Source: Kondoa malvinella | Lineage: Eukaryota > Basidiomycota > Agaricostilbomycetes > Agaricostilbales > Kondoaceae | Assembly (NCBI GenBank): GCA_039545315.1 | Contig: BCIM01000002.1 | Span: 151,369 to 215,368 of the forward strand | Direction: 5' to 3' | DNA: 64,000 nucleotides | Shown: piece by piece, positions 12,766 to 25,232 of the stretch | Numbering within the stretch: position 1 is the stretch's first letter | How the letters are laid out: each line of letters begins with the position of its first letter | Position numbers and translations under genes: made by a program | The notes under the pieces: generated by a model | What the model was told of the DNA's origin: nothing | Seen by the model: the letters and a program-made list of their open reading frames with translations, nothing else | Database searches by the model: none

Positions 12766-14153
12766 ATGGCTGTTCAAGTAGTTATAGACGAGTGAGTCAC
12801 ATCCTGACAAAGTTGACCCGATCATGTCCGCTGACTCTGCCCTACAGCTATTTCCTCGTCATTACCCTTCTCATCTCTTTCGCTATTCAAGCAACAGGCT
12901 TCGTCATCGCCTACACTTTGCAATTCGACAAGATTACTGATTTCACTGGCTCGCTCAACTTCTTCCTCAACGCCCTGATAACGCTGTTCATTCACTTCTC
13001 ATGGTCTCCTCAATCTTTTTATGCCCGTAATGTACTGGCATCGGCTTTCCTCGTACGTTGCTTCTGCTACAACTGATTCTTATAGAGACTAATGAAAGAT
13101 TGAATTAGATGCGTAAGTCTGCAGCCTGTTCAGTAGCACCTTCAATTCGCTCATCTCTGCGCAGTCTGGTCGGCACGACTCGGTTCTTTCTTGCTCTTCC
13201 GTGTGTTGAAGACCGGATCCGATTCACGCTTCGACGAGATGAGAAGCCACATTTTCCGATTCATGGGTCAGTCTCTGCTGCTCTTACGCAGGTCGATCAC
13301 TGTACTCATTCCAATAAAGGCTTCTGGATCTTTCAAATGCTCTGGGCGTGGACTGTCTCTATGCCAGTAACATTCATCAACTCGCCAGCGGTCAGCGCAC
13401 CAGAATTAGGTGGTGGAAACGCAGATTTCGGTTCAGCAACAGACATTATCGGCATCATCTTTTTTGTTGTTGGTTTCCTCTCTGAAGCGATTGGTGATGT
13501 TCAAAAGTACCGCTTCAAGTCAAACAAACCACCAAAGGGCAAAGTTAATGACAAGGGTCTTTGGGGTTACTCAAGGCATCCAAACTACTTTGGGTACGTT
13601 TGATCTTTTACCGAAAAACGGCCAGCTGATATTGTGGTCCCAGCGAGATTTTGTTGCATTTCGGAATATGGCTTCTTGTGCTACAACCAGCTATAGCCGG
13701 CGTAGTATCCAACAGAGCACAAGCAGCACTCTACGGTAGCATTGTCGGACCACTCTTCATCTCTCTATTGCTCTTCTTTGTCAGTGGTGTACCAACAGCG
13801 GAGAAACCAGTACAGAAGAAACATTATCTGATGCAACATGGCCCCAAGGCCGTTGAGGATCGCCAACCATGGGATGATTACAAGGTAGGCTTGGTTCCTG
13901 TTTGGTCTATGAGCGAGCTAATGCTGCGAGTAGGAATACTTGAGAAGCACAAGCATCTTTTTCCCTATTCCACCTGCTATCTACCGTCCTCTACCTACTT
14001 GGGTCAAGACTACTATCCTGCTCGATTTGCCAATGTTCCAGTTTGACGAGCAAAAAGATGGCAAACAAGCGATTGATGAAGAGTGAGTGCCCTCGTATTG
14101 ACAGCTACGGTTCAAGCTGATCTCGAAACAGGCAAAACAAAAACCAAGAATGA
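12766..14153 (+). CDS. DUF1295 integral membrane protein (steroid 5-alpha-reductase-like fold)
   Basis: Spliced product begins MAVQVVIDDYFLVITLLISFAI and has about seven hydrophobic segments (GSLNFFLNALITLFIHF, FWIFQMLWAWTVS, DIIGIIFFVVGFLSE, LLHFGIWLLVLQPAI, LYGSIVGPLFISLLLFF). The signature KGLWGYSRHPNYFGE is the NADPH/lipid-binding motif of the DUF1295 and steroid-reductase/isoprenylcysteine methyltransferase superfamily. A second motif, QPWDDYK, follows at the C-terminal side. Introns sit near 12792-12848, 13054-13109, 13265-13320, 13594-13645, 13886-13940 and 14082-14130; the last exon reads EQNKNQE-stop. The substrate is unknown. It is probably an ER-membrane lipid or sterol reductase-like protein. 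Confidence 0.82.
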
Positions 14154-14276
14154 GATCATGACGAATCACGCAGCGAGTAGATCTGTATATAGTGTAGATA
14201 ACACGTAGTAAACTAATATGCATGCACCTAAGTTATTTCACGACTGCTCGATTATCACATGTTCAGCCCAAGACCG

Positions 14277-15843
14277 CTATACCTCCAGAGACTTCAGATG
14301 TTCAGCAATGACCTTCTGCAGAATCCACTTTTTGAATCCTGGCAAAGGATCTGTCTGCCACATCGGACGAGCGGATAGCTTCAGCCAATACTTCTCTTCA
14401 TAGCCAATCAAGCTCTTTGCATCTTCGAATCCAAGTTTCGTCCTATAGCAGACATTAGCTCTAGTTCGAGTCTAGAGATGAAAGCTCACATAAAGCGGAC
14501 CACTTCCTGAGAGCCAGGCCTTTCAGAAGGCCATTCAAGAACACCTGATACTCCTCTTCCGGCGCGGCAGAAGGGGGCAAGACCAGCTCTTCTAGCCATC
14601 TCTCAACGTGTTCTTCCACTAAAGACTTATGACATTCTTTCAGACCATCCGGTGTGAACTCCAGCAGATAGTCGCGCCAAAGTTCAGCAGTGAATAAACC
14701 TAGATCTTCTTTTGTGGTAATCCCGTCTGAGTTTCTGTTGGTGATATCAGGAGCAGGCGATGTCCAGATCGAGATCGAGATACGCACAAAGCAGGTGAGA
14801 TCAGTACGCCCAGCTTAAGTGGCCGTCCTTTTCCATCTTTGATCTCGTCGAAAATTTGTCCGATGTCCCAGCGGGTCTGAGGTTCGTAAGAAGGACGAAT
14901 CAGCATGGCAGAGGCATGACGTACATCTTCTGACGCAGGTGTTTCTTGGCGTTCAGGTTCCAAGGGTTCTGCGCCGGCGGTATGCGTTGAGCTGGAAGAT
15001 GCGAACGGAAGGGCGTAGGCTGGACGAGGTTGTGGCACCGGCTGGGCAGCTGGAGAGTCTACAGGCACATGATTGGCCGAAGTGGGGGCTGGCGGAATGT
15101 CTAACCCAGCAGCTGGTTCAGCCTGACTATTTGATGTAGATCCAGCTGAAGATGGACCAGGAAGAGGATGGGACTCTGGCCGGGATCTTGCTTCTTTTCC
15201 CATGAGAGCCGTCTGTCTATCACGCTCGGCGATCAAGCCAGCAGACCTGGAAGGCGTCAAAGAGGAGCAGGCCATGGGGCGATTGTATAATACCTCGTGG
15301 CAATGAGCTCGAGGAATTCCTGTTCAGACATCTTTTGTGGGCCTGTAATCCCCGCTAGCTTCTTCAATTTGTCTGCACCAGCTCTGTCTCCGATAACAAC
15401 ATAGGTCGTCTTGCTGCTGGGAGCTCCAGTCACGCGACTGACTCGATCTTAGCTGTGGATACGATGAACAGAAGTCGACAGCTTACCCTCCATAGCCTTT
15501 AGCTAGCCGTTGAGCACCTTCGCGATTCAAAGACTTCAATTCACCAGGGGAGACGTTGAGGCGCGTGTCGTCAAGGCTATCGCCTGTAATTACATCGAAA
15601 GGCTTACAAAGTGATGCCAGCGAGGGAAATTGGGCTGGCCTTTCGGCACTACGAATGGAGCTACATGTATGACTCTTCTAAGCCTCCCTATGTTGAATCG
15701 CCAAAGGCGCAGCATCCACAACGGTCAGACTTGTCGCTCTTGTGCCCATCATGGCTGATCTTGGATTTCTTCTGAGCGGGCTCTTCTGACAGTTCTGCAA
15801 CGGCATCGGTCCTAGCCGTTGATGGCCCTCTTTTACCCATCAT
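14277..15843 (-). CDS. BRCT-domain protein, function unknown
   Basis: A probable start, MMGKRGPSTART, gives a basic N-terminus (AQKKSKISHDGHKSDK). Next is one BRCT domain: FDVITGDSLDDTRLNVSPGEL, GAQRLAKGYGGRVTG, SSKTTYVVIGDRAGADKLKKL and MSEQEFLELI. The arrangement and the KTTYVVIGDRAGADKLKK turn are close to the BRCT of replication factor C large subunit. No AAA+ ATPase motifs follow. Instead there is a Pro/Ser-rich linker and an unassigned C-terminal region (LFTAELWRDYLLEF, VERWLEELVLPPS, KKWILQKVIAEHLKSLEV). So it is not a full RFC1. Likely nuclear, DNA-related. Exon 1 splicing is uncertain; the stop TAG is at 14277-14279. Confidence 0.6.
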
Positions 15844-16396
15844 GTCGGCGATTCTTTGACTGCTCACGGAAGCCTTCGTGAAGTATTGCCTTGTCGGCTG
15901 CTAGCCAGATGTCCAGACAATGAGGATTATAGGCCGTGACAGTTATCAGCAGAGAAAGCGATCACAGTGTGAGAATCCAGTCGCGCGCAAGCAGGTCGAG
16001 ATCAACCGACAGAGGACAAAGAGATAGGCGACTGATTCGAGACTAAAGTGGTCCAAGAGTCCGCGTACGCAGGTATATAGCTCGAAGGGTTACATATCAG
16101 TTTCGTTCAACTCTGACCGGCGAGGTTATTGCGACTTGCGACCTTGTGGTGGACACTGAAAGCTCGCGAACACTCTGTTCCACTCTCGATATCTGCAGAT
16201 AGTAGCATAGAAGTGTCTGGAACGACAGCAGTATTGAAGATATCGCCTCCAAGTTGATCGACGCGTTGAACTCGCTGTATCGACGATGGGAGGCCGTCTG
16301 GTGTCTAAACGCAGAGTCAAGCTCGCACAAGGTAGGTGTCCGTCAGTGAAGGCTGCCTGTCGTAAGCTGATCCGTGTGTAGGAGCTGGTATACGAA
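15844..16396. promoter_or_regulatory. Divergent promoter between BRCT gene and HRQ1
   Basis: About 550 bp between divergent start codons with no supportable gene. The HRQ1 5' exon may begin slightly upstream of the start chosen here. Confidence 0.4.
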
Positions 16397-19300
16397 ATGA
16401 CGAGGCTCAAGTTGAAGCGCTCGAAGACTCCACGCACAGGTAAGCGCCAGGCGTTATTGCTGGTCTTACTCACCTCTAGTAGGAAACGCCAACATTCGAT
16501 CGACTCTGTAGACGAGCATAACTTGGATGCTGATCCGCCCGTCGCAGGTCCAAGTAGTTATACCTCACAACCTGGTATACAGCCGCCTAAGCCCAAGAAA
16601 GCAAAAGCTACTCCAGCAGGCAAAGGCAAGAAAGCAAAGGGGAAAGGCAAAGCCACTGTCGAGTTTACTTTGCCATGGCCTGAGCATTTCAAGAAGCTCG
16701 AGCAGGCTTTCAAGGTGTGCATCCTGTCCCACAAGACTTGCGGACACTCAGGATGATACAGGCCCTCAACACTGTGTATACTTTCTGTCAAGCCAGAAGG
16801 CATCTGGCAACCACGTTTGAAAACTTGCGGAATAGCGTCGAAGGCTTATTGAAACGGTCAGCTTGACGACCTGCTAAAGCATCATGATGCTGACTCTATC
16901 ACAGTCCGCTCGCGATCGACGACATTGCCCAAATGAAGTCTCTCCTACCAAGTCTAATCAAGTTTGCCTACATTGAGCCTGAAACTCTCCGCGTGCATCT
17001 TCAAGGCGCAGAAACCAAAGAACAGCAAAAGGACGATGCTTTCGCAGCTGCTTCAGCTCCTCCACCCGCAAATGCTGATCAGCATGTACTATTCTTTCAA
17101 TTCAATGATGGAGAATTGAAGGCAAGCAACAAAGGCGGAAAAGTGGTCAAAAAGCGAAACAGAAAGTCGAAAGATGGCAAGACTTATGAAAACATTGACA
17201 TCGTGCCTACTTTCTCCCCTGCCAATATGACGAAAATGATTGAAAAGCGGAATGAGCGATTTGCAGAAGCTGTGAATGAGCTTTTGGTAGCTTGCGCAAC
17301 TCAGGTCTGTCTTTCCAATCCTGTACAGGCTTATGCTGAACGCGTCATACAGGATCAAGATGCAATGGAGCTACTGATGGCAGCGACAAAGGATCACTTG
17401 CCTGTTCAACCAGAACTCGCAGCTGGCCAAAAGAGTCTATCAGCGCGTCAAAACGACTTGGATTTCTTCCTTCTCAATCCGGACCATCGACCCTCTATCG
17501 AGATGATCTTGTCTGACTTGCAAGATGAGGAATTCTACGAAGACCAAATTGTCAACGGAGGACATCGGATAGTCGAGAGTCGAGAAGCGGTCTACGGTGA
17601 TCTCGATACGGATCTCTCACCAAACATCATGGATGCCCTCTACGGGACCAAAAAGATTACGCAACTCTACGCGCATCAAGCAGAAGCTATCAACCATCTT
17701 TCCCAGGGACGAAATGTTATTGTCTCGACCTCTACTTCTTCAGGCAAATCGCTCATTTATCAACTACCTGCTCTGACTGCTTTCGAAGCCGATATAGAAG
17801 CTACTGCGATGTACATTTTCCCTACCAAAGCACTAGCGCAAGATCAAAAACGCTCCTTGACGGAACTGCTAGGTTGTTGTGAAGGGTTACAAGGTGTCCA
17901 AGTCGCTACTTTTGATGGAGACACACCACAAGAAGATCGCGCCTACATTCGAGAGAATGCAAGCGTCATCTTTGTGAATCCTGATATGCTGCATGTTACG
18001 ATCTTGCCAAGGGAAGAAGAATGGCGTCGGTTCTTCACTAATCTGAAGCTCGTTGTTCTGGATGGTGAGTCACTCACCCAATGCCGATGCATAGCTGACG
18101 GCTTGCCAGAATTACACATGTACACCGGTCTTTTTGGGTCTCATGTCGCTCTTGTTATGCGGAGGTTCGCTTCTCGGGCCTTCGACAAATTTAGGTTCAC
18201 CTCGAGAAACAGGCTTCGACGTATTTGTTCGGCTCTGGGCAACCATGATATACGCTTTGTATCATGCAGTGCGACCATCTCCAATCCTGCCAAGGTGAAA
18301 AGACTTGCATTGCTGAAAAGACTTGCATTGCTACTTTGCGTTTTACTGAACTATTGCTGCAGCATATGGAAGCTATACTAGGCGTTCAGAATATTCATGT
18401 GGTCAGCATCGATGGTTCACCATCGGGTAGAAAGGTCAGCCAACCTCTTCTTTGCTCCTTTGAAGCTAACTTGAGTTTGGTTTGGCAGGAGCATGTCGTC
18501 TGGAACCCACCTTTCATCGACAAGGAGAATGTTACACAAGGTCGCGTGCACACCATCTCGGAGGCGTCGAAAGTTTTCAGATTCTTGATGGATCGAGGCG
18601 TACGATGTATTGTCTTTTGCAAGGTACGTAATTGGCTGTCAGTGAATAGCGCTGGTGCTCAGTCTCGTCCACTTTCTTGTAGATTCGCAAGTTCTGCGAG
18701 CTGTTGATGAAGCAAGTTCGAGCGGATTTAATGACAGAAGGTCGCAATGACATGGCTGGTCGAGTCATGTCCTATCGTTCCGGATATAGCGCTCAGGTGA
18801 GATCTATCTAGGATCTCTCTTAGAGTAGCTGATCTCCCTTAGGACCGACGCAACATTGAACAACGCATGTTCAAGGGTGAACTACTTGGCATCATCGCTA
18901 CTACAGCATTGGAGCTCGGTATTGACATCGGCAGCTTGGACGCTGTGATTACTGTCGGCTTTCCTTACACGCTCTCTGGTCTACGTCAGCAAGCTGGAAG
19001 AGCTGGTCGACGAAATAAAGACTCCCTTGCTTTGCTCATTTGCGATCCTTGGCCGCTCGACCAGCACTATGCAAAGTCGCCGAATGATCTGTACACCAAG
19101 CCAGATGTCGAACTGAACCTAGACTTGAACAATGAGCTCGTCCTCGAAGGTCATCTGCAATGCGCAGCTGATGAAATGCCTGTTCATCCTGTCGACGATG
19201 AAGTCTACTTTGGTTCGAGTTTGCCTGAGCTCTGCTCCTCTCGCCTTGTAGTGGACGATGAGGGCTTCTACCATTGCCATCCGCGATTCAAGCCGAATCC

Positions 19301-20551
19301 AGCTCGTCATGTGACGCTCCGTGCAGTCGAAGACGAGCATTACTCGGTCGTGGATGTCTCGGATGGCAAGTACAATGTTTTGGAAGAGACGGAGTGGTCC
19401 AGAGCGCTGTTTGAGGTATATGAAGGCGCCGTCTTTATGCATCAAGGTCGCTCCTTCCTGGTCAACGAAGTCGACCACACGTCAAAGATTGCCAAAGTGT
19501 CCGAGGCAAATGTCGACTGGTCGACCAAGCAAAGAGACTTTACAGACGTCGATGCCCTTGAAGCTTATCGCATTCGTCAACTTGCTAATTCTACTTGCCG
19601 AGCGTATTATGGCAAAGTGAAGAGTATGTCCACTACTTTGTGCCACTGATGGAGCTCATGCTGGCTTTCAGTCACCTCTATCGTGTTTGGCTACTTTAAG
19701 GTCGACAGGCGTAATAACATCCTGGATGTCGTCGATATCGATACACCGCCTTACATTCGCGACACGCACGGCTTCTGGCTCGATGTGCCTTACACTTGCA
19801 TCAACATCCTGAATGCAAAGAAGATACATGTAGCAGCTTCTATTCATGCTGCTGAGCATGCGCTGCTCAGTCTTACGCCCATGTTTGTCATGTCTGTTTC
19901 TGGTGATGTGCGGACGGAATGCAAGCCGCCAGAGAAGGAATTTGCAAAGACCAAGACGAGTCGTGTTCGTCCAGCCAGGTCAGCCTTGATTGCTTCGTGC
20001 AAGACCCTAGCTGAAATAGAACAGATTGACTCTCTACGATGCGCAAGGCAAAGGAGGCGGGATCTGCGCCAAAGCTTTTGATCGAGTCAATGAGCTGCTC
20101 AGTCAAGCCTATACCAGCATTGTCTCTTGCCCTTGCGCTGAGGGATGCCCTTCTTGTCCGTGTTCACATACTCATCACTATAACAAGCTGATGAGCGACT
20201 CAAGGCATTGCAAGCACTGTGTGCTCGGAAGGAAACATTGTCTGCAGCAAGATTGGAGCCCAAGTCGTTCTCGCTAGTCTCTTAGGACATGTGATTGATG
20301 TTGACGCCATTCCTGAACAAGACGAGTTACAAGGCGGTCCCGGTCAGACCATCGAAGTTGCGCCGAGCGTGGTATGTCACCTCTCCAAATGGCTTATGGT
20401 ACGCTGACAACTTGCACAGAGGTCATCGGAGAATGCTACCTTCTATTCAGCTCATGGCACTCCGCTTTCGACGCCATTACCTCCCGAAATGCCTCAGCAA
20501 GAGTCGAGGGAGTTGACTTTCGGCGAAGCAGGTGGCTTTGTACAGATGTAG
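16397..20551 (+). CDS. HRQ1: HRQ1-type ATP-dependent 3'-5' DNA helicase (RecQ4-related, DUF1998)
   Basis: This is the fungal Hrq1 helicase, which acts in interstrand crosslink repair and telomere maintenance. The N-terminus is basic and contains the Hrq1-specific block FKKLEQAFK-ALNTVYTFCQARRHLATTFENL. The helicase core follows: Q-like YAHQAEAI, Walker A STSTSSGKSLIYQ, motif Ia FPTKALAQDQ, motif II VVLDELHMYTG (DExH as DELH, joined over an intron), motif III VSCSATISNP, motif V ATTALELGIDIG and motif VI QQAGRAGRR. The C-terminal DUF1998 part includes the zinc-type cluster CPCAEGCPSC...HCKHC. The end reads GEAGGFVQM-stop. The exact start is uncertain: MTRLKLKRSK at 16397 is in frame only if a 40-bp GT-AG candidate intron (16440-16479) is retained. 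Roughly 1,150 residues. Confidence 0.9.
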
Positions 20552-20850
20552 CCCACGGGAATGTAGCTTGCCTTGCCTTGCTTTGAAAGAGGCTCCGGCA
20601 TATCGAGCCGGGTGGCGATTTATAAAGAGAATCGCCCGATTTTCTCTTCCTGAACCACCCAAACTACAGACTCAAGCGTCTCAAGCCAATCCCTTCTCGT
20701 CTAAGCCTTCCTAAGAAGACTAGTCGAACACTTTGTTGTGCAGCAAGCGGAAGCAGCAGATTCGCCAAAAAACACTCGAACGAGTCTCGAAAAACAAAGG
20801 CCTAAACTTGCCTTGTCTCCCATTTCTTCCCTCTTGAACTCGCTATCAAG

Positions 20851-22005
20851 ATGAGCGGACTCGTGTTCCCAGGCGGCGGACAGAACATGTTTGCCAACAA
20901 TCCTTCTTTAAACAACCCTTCAGTCGCGCCTCAGCCCAATTTCAGTCTGCCCGCGCAATACCAAATTCCAGCAGCCAAACAGGCCACTCCCGCTCCTGCT
21001 CTCCCTGCTCCTGTTCAGCAGACTCCTGCTCAGAATACGCCTCATCCAGCTGCAGCGTTGATCAAGTCTGTTCAAGGCATTGTTCCAGTCTTGCAGTGCG
21101 TCAGCTGCCGAAGCGTTTGCCACCAGAATTTGATATCTCTTCTTTTTTGCAGAAACATTGTTGCGACAGTCAGTTTGGAATGCAGGCTGGATCTAAAGAC
21201 GATGTAAGTGTACTTTTCTCATGACCCGTCACGTAACGGGTATTGACATTTGCAATTATGAATTTCAAAGTGCCCTACATGCGAGAAACGCGGAGTACAA
21301 TCCAAAGGTGCTTCAACGCTCCCTTCCTTATTCTCTGTCTTCTTGTTGTATCCATACGGTCGTGCCTCGAAAGTTCCGTATTCAGACGAACAAGGCACTG
21401 ACATAGTATATAGCGTTTTGCGGCTGTGATTATGAGAATTAGGGAACCAAAGACGACGGCGTTGATCTTCGCTTCGGGCAAAATGGTGGTGACGGGTGCA
21501 AAGAGTGAGGATGATTCGAAATTGGCCGCGAGGAAATACGCCCGCATTATCCAAAAGCTCGGCTTCGATGCGCAATTCAAGGATTTCAAGATCCAGAACA
21601 TTGTCGGGTCGTGTGATGTCAAGTTTCCTATTCGTCTTGAAGGGCTAGCGTACAGTCATGGCAATTTCTCGTCTTATGAGCCAGAGGTGCGTCGGTTACT
21701 CCTTGGACGTCTGCGCCTACTAACTTCGCCTCCGTTACAGCTCTTCCCCGGTCTCATTTACCGCATGGTCAAGCCAAAAGTCGTGCTGTTGATTTTCGTA
21801 TCGGGCAAGATCGTGTTGACGGGAGCAAAGGTCAGTAACGCTCTCTCATTCATCTTTGAATGTGCCTGAGATCTGCGTCTTGACAGCTACGCGAGGACAT
21901 CTATCTGGCTTTCGACCAGATATATCCTGTCTTGTCAGAGTTCAGAAGTAGGCTTCTCCGCACGACAACCTGTGATGTGGCTGATACTATTGTACAGAGC
22001 CTTGA
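20851..22005 (+). CDS. SPT15: TATA-box-binding protein
   Basis: TBP nucleates TFIID, and is shared by RNA polymerases I-III. A divergent Pro/Gln/Ala-rich N-terminus ([14 protein letters not shown]...) precedes the saddle core. The two direct repeats are visible: [17 protein letters not shown]...[45 protein letters not shown] and [21 protein letters not shown]...[30 protein letters not shown]. The C-terminus is [14 protein letters not shown]. Introns fall at about 21095-21151, 21205-21273, 21308-21413, 21687-21739, 21831-21886 and 21950-21995. Core is intact and of normal length. Confidence 0.96.
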
Positions 22006-22197
22006 TTGAGTTCCTCGCGTCATGTCTATATCACTCTCAAAGGCGCTGGAAGTCATGTACACAGTTGGTTATTCGGTGCATTGTCATGAGCTTTCGCTAT
22101 GTGCTGTAATTTATCGCTATTTGCTTCGTTGACCATTCCAGCATTACATTGTGGGACCAGCGCGCTCGTATCGAGACAACGCTATAGATCTCCCTAT

Positions 22198-23111
22198 CTA
22201 GCCTTCACGTCTGCCAATTCGGCCGTCACCTCCTCGCAGCTCAAGATAGCCCCGTAGGATCGCAGGTTGTGCAGCGTATTCTCCGCTTGTTTCTGCATGT
22301 AGCTGGCAACAGCATCCTTCACCACGACGAGGTCAAAGTCTACGAGCCATCAATGCGCCGCACCTAGGCAAAAGCGGAGAGGACATACTGTGAGCTATAG
22401 CCGATCTCGCAGTGTTCTCAACACAATAATCAGTCATGGTGCCAACGACTACAACAGTCTCTGTGTCAAAGTAGGAGAGGCGTTTGGCCAAATCCGTGTC
22501 TTCGAATGCGCTGTAGGTACTCTTGTTAACGCGCTCGTATTTCCCTATACTATGTTAGCCAGAAATAAGAGTAGATGCGATAGGGTAGTTTACCGGCAAC
22601 AGCTTGTATGGTTGGAATCAGGTCGAATTCTTCGCTGAAGATTAGGATTGTGCCTACTAGCATCTTTAGAATCGATGGCAAGGGTATAAAGCAGCAGACT
22701 GACCTTCTCCTGGAGGACCTTCCCTTCTGCAAAGCCAGCCTTTGTCTCCGGGATCTGCGACGCTTGAGCTGAGTAAGTGTCATGAGAAACGCGCGACTCA
22801 CAATGACCCTGGCATTCAATATTAGAGCAGGACAAAAGAGGATTGAACGAGCTCACATGTTGAGTAAAAAAGACAGGCAAACCTTTTGCTCTGTACTGTT
22901 TGATGAGAGAAAGGATGTTGTCCGTAATTTCTTCGACTTCTTTGCTCGCGAAACCTTTCTGCATATCTAGGGAAATGATGTTCAGCAACATGAACATCCG
23001 GAATCTCGCAGCTAACTTACCTATGACCAGTAAAGCGCTCTTGGCCAGATCATGCTTGTGAGCATTGAGAGCCATCCTTTCCTCATCGGCTATAAGATCT
23101 GAGGTTGGCAT
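22198..23111 (-). CDS. Isochorismatase-family cysteine hydrolase
   Basis: The product belongs to the isochorismatase/nicotinamidase-like hydrolases. The catalytic Asp is in SALLVIDMQKGF and the nucleophilic Cys in VVVVGTMTDYCVENTARSA. A further conserved run is KYERVNKSTYSAFEDTDLAKRL. The C-terminal part is DFDLVVVKDAVASYMQKQAEN...VTAELADVKAR-stop. At least five short introns were needed to join these motifs. The start MPTSDLIADEERMALN at 23111 is the first Met after an in-frame hydrophobic leader; a longer form from about 23195 (MHLAQHSEIFFLTLASLSLL) would add a signal-like segment. The substrate cannot be inferred. Confidence 0.85.
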
Positions 23112-23491
23112 GGTCGTCGTAGTATGAGGATGAGAGAGAAGAGAGAGCGATGCGAGAGTAAGGAAGAAGATTTCAGAATGCTGTGCCAGGTGCACAGCAT
23201 CTGAACATTGAGGGCGTTACAGGTTGATAGAGCCAAGGAGAAGACAAGTAAAGTCATACAGAGCTCGCCAGCCAGACAATCGGGTAGAGCAAGATAATAG
23301 ATCGCAGACACAGATAGTAAGAACGTGGAGACTTCGAGGTGGACCCCGATAAGAGTTTCAAGCTGCTATACAGGTGTACTTAGGGCTTCTACGCTGCAGG
23401 ATCATATGAATAAAGCCGGACCTTTTGTCGTAGCAGCTCGCCAACCGGAGCAAGGGTCAATCTCGAACCGTCACCTCAAGCTGGACAGCAA
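23112..23491. promoter_or_regulatory. Divergent promoter between isochorismatase-family gene and RFT1
   Basis: About 380 bp with no gene. Part may be the leader of a longer isochorismatase-family isoform. Confidence 0.35.
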
Positions 23492-25232
23492 ATGGCTAAC
23501 GATGAGCTGCTATCGGCCTCCTTGAGCGGCACAGCGCTGTTGATTCTGCTGCAGCTCAGCTCTCGTCTCGTCACTTTCGCGTTGAACCAAATCTTGCTGC
23601 GCTTCACATCACCTCAAGTATTTGGCACGGTCGCCATACAGCTCGAACTGCTGCTCAACACGATTCTATTCCTCTCTCGTGAAGGCGTACGCGGTGCTCT
23701 GCTTCGATCAGGCAAGGATAACGATAGACAACGCATCTACAATACTGCTGGTCTGCCTCTATTGCTCGGAATCCCGTTGGCTGTTATCGTCTCTTACGCT
23801 TATGAACGTACTGCATTGGCATCTGTGACTGCGCAACCTCATTTCGTCGCTACTGTCTGGCTGTATGCCGTCTCAGCTATACTCGAACTACTCGCTGGTC
23901 CAATGCTCATCCTCTGTCAGAGCGATATGAACTTTCGTCTACGCGTGTCTATAGAAGGGATGGCCGTCGTCGTCAAAGCTTTGACTACTTTGGCATTCAT
24001 TGCTCGCTTTGGTCAAGATAGTGCTTTGCTTGGGTTTGCGCTTGGGCAGGTCGCATTCAGTTTGGTGATTGTAGTCAGGTATGCTTGGACAGGGTTCCGA
24101 GACGAGGGCATTTCTTTGTGGCCTCGTAAGATTGGCACGTCAAGGTGAATCCTGTCACTGCCTAGATTCAGCCAGTTCAATGTCTAACTTCCGTCTAGAT
24201 TCGACATGTCTTACTTTGATAGTTCTGCACTCACCCTCGCATTCGCTTTGACGAAGCAATCAGTAGTCAAGCAATTCTTGACTGAAGGCGACAAGTTTAT
24301 CGTCTCGCGAATCAGCGCAATAGATGATCAAGGAGGATATGCTTTGGCTCTGAACTATGGCGCGTAGGATGCACGCTCTCAAGATGATTCTTGATGCAAG
24401 TGTTTCTTCTCCGTACAGGCTCTCTCGTCATCCGCATCCTCTTCCAGCCGATCGAAGAATCCGCTCGTGTCTACTTTTCAAAATTGCTCGCATCTTCCGA
24501 CCCAAACAAAGCCAAAGCATCAGAAGGGAAGAAAGACACCACCTTACTCGGCGCGGCAAATTTACTCGCTACTCTCTGCCACGTTCATCTCCTCTTGGGT
24601 TTTTTCCTCACAGCCATTTGCCCTATCTACGTCCGACCTCTACTCTCACTCATACTCGGTCAGAAATGGGTCCAAACTTCTGCTCCGGCTGTCCTACGTG
24701 CTTATTGCTATTTCATCCCTCTGCTCGGTTTGAATGGAATAACGGAAGCTTTTGTACAAGCTGTAGCAAACGAAGCTGAAGTAGCTAGCATGTCTTGGTG
24801 GATGTCGTTATGGAGCATCGTCTATGTGGCCGCTTGCTTTGTTTTGGCCGGGTTTACGAGTCAGAAAGAAGTTGGGTTGATTCAGGCAAACATGATCAAT
24901 ATGGCTTGTCGCATCGGTTGGGCAATGTGGTTCATTTATAGATGGTTTGGGAGAAGGGATGGGTCTGGCCAGATGAAGGCTGTTTGGAGGTCGATTCTGC
25001 CGCCTGGCTCGGTGCTGCTTGTCTTTGGTCTGGCAGCTGTGGTAATCAGGTTGTCGGCTGGCAAGATGGATATGATGCAACACTTTGGGCTAGGCGTCGC
25101 ATGTGCCGTAGTATGCGGCTCTACTATGTGAGTGTCCGCTATTGCTTTCCATTCCACCAAGCTGATCGCCTTTACAGCCTCATCCCGGAGCGATCCCGAC
25201 TCGCATCTCTCAAAATAGCTCTACGTCCTTGA
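23492..25232 (+). CDS. RFT1: RFT1, ER protein of dolichol-linked oligosaccharide translocation
   Basis: Rft1 is needed for N-glycosylation, linked to flipping of Man5GlcNAc2-PP-dolichol across the ER membrane. The start MANDELLSASLSGTALLILLQLSSRLVTFALNQILLR and the runs [60 protein letters not shown] and GQKWVQTSAPAVLRAYCYFIPLLGLNGITEAFVQA are family hallmarks. About 12 hydrophobic segments are present. Introns fall at about 24148-24200, 24364-24418 and 25127-25178. The last exon ends SRLASLKIALRP-stop. The stop region overlaps the end of the convergent gene on the other strand. Confidence 0.94.
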
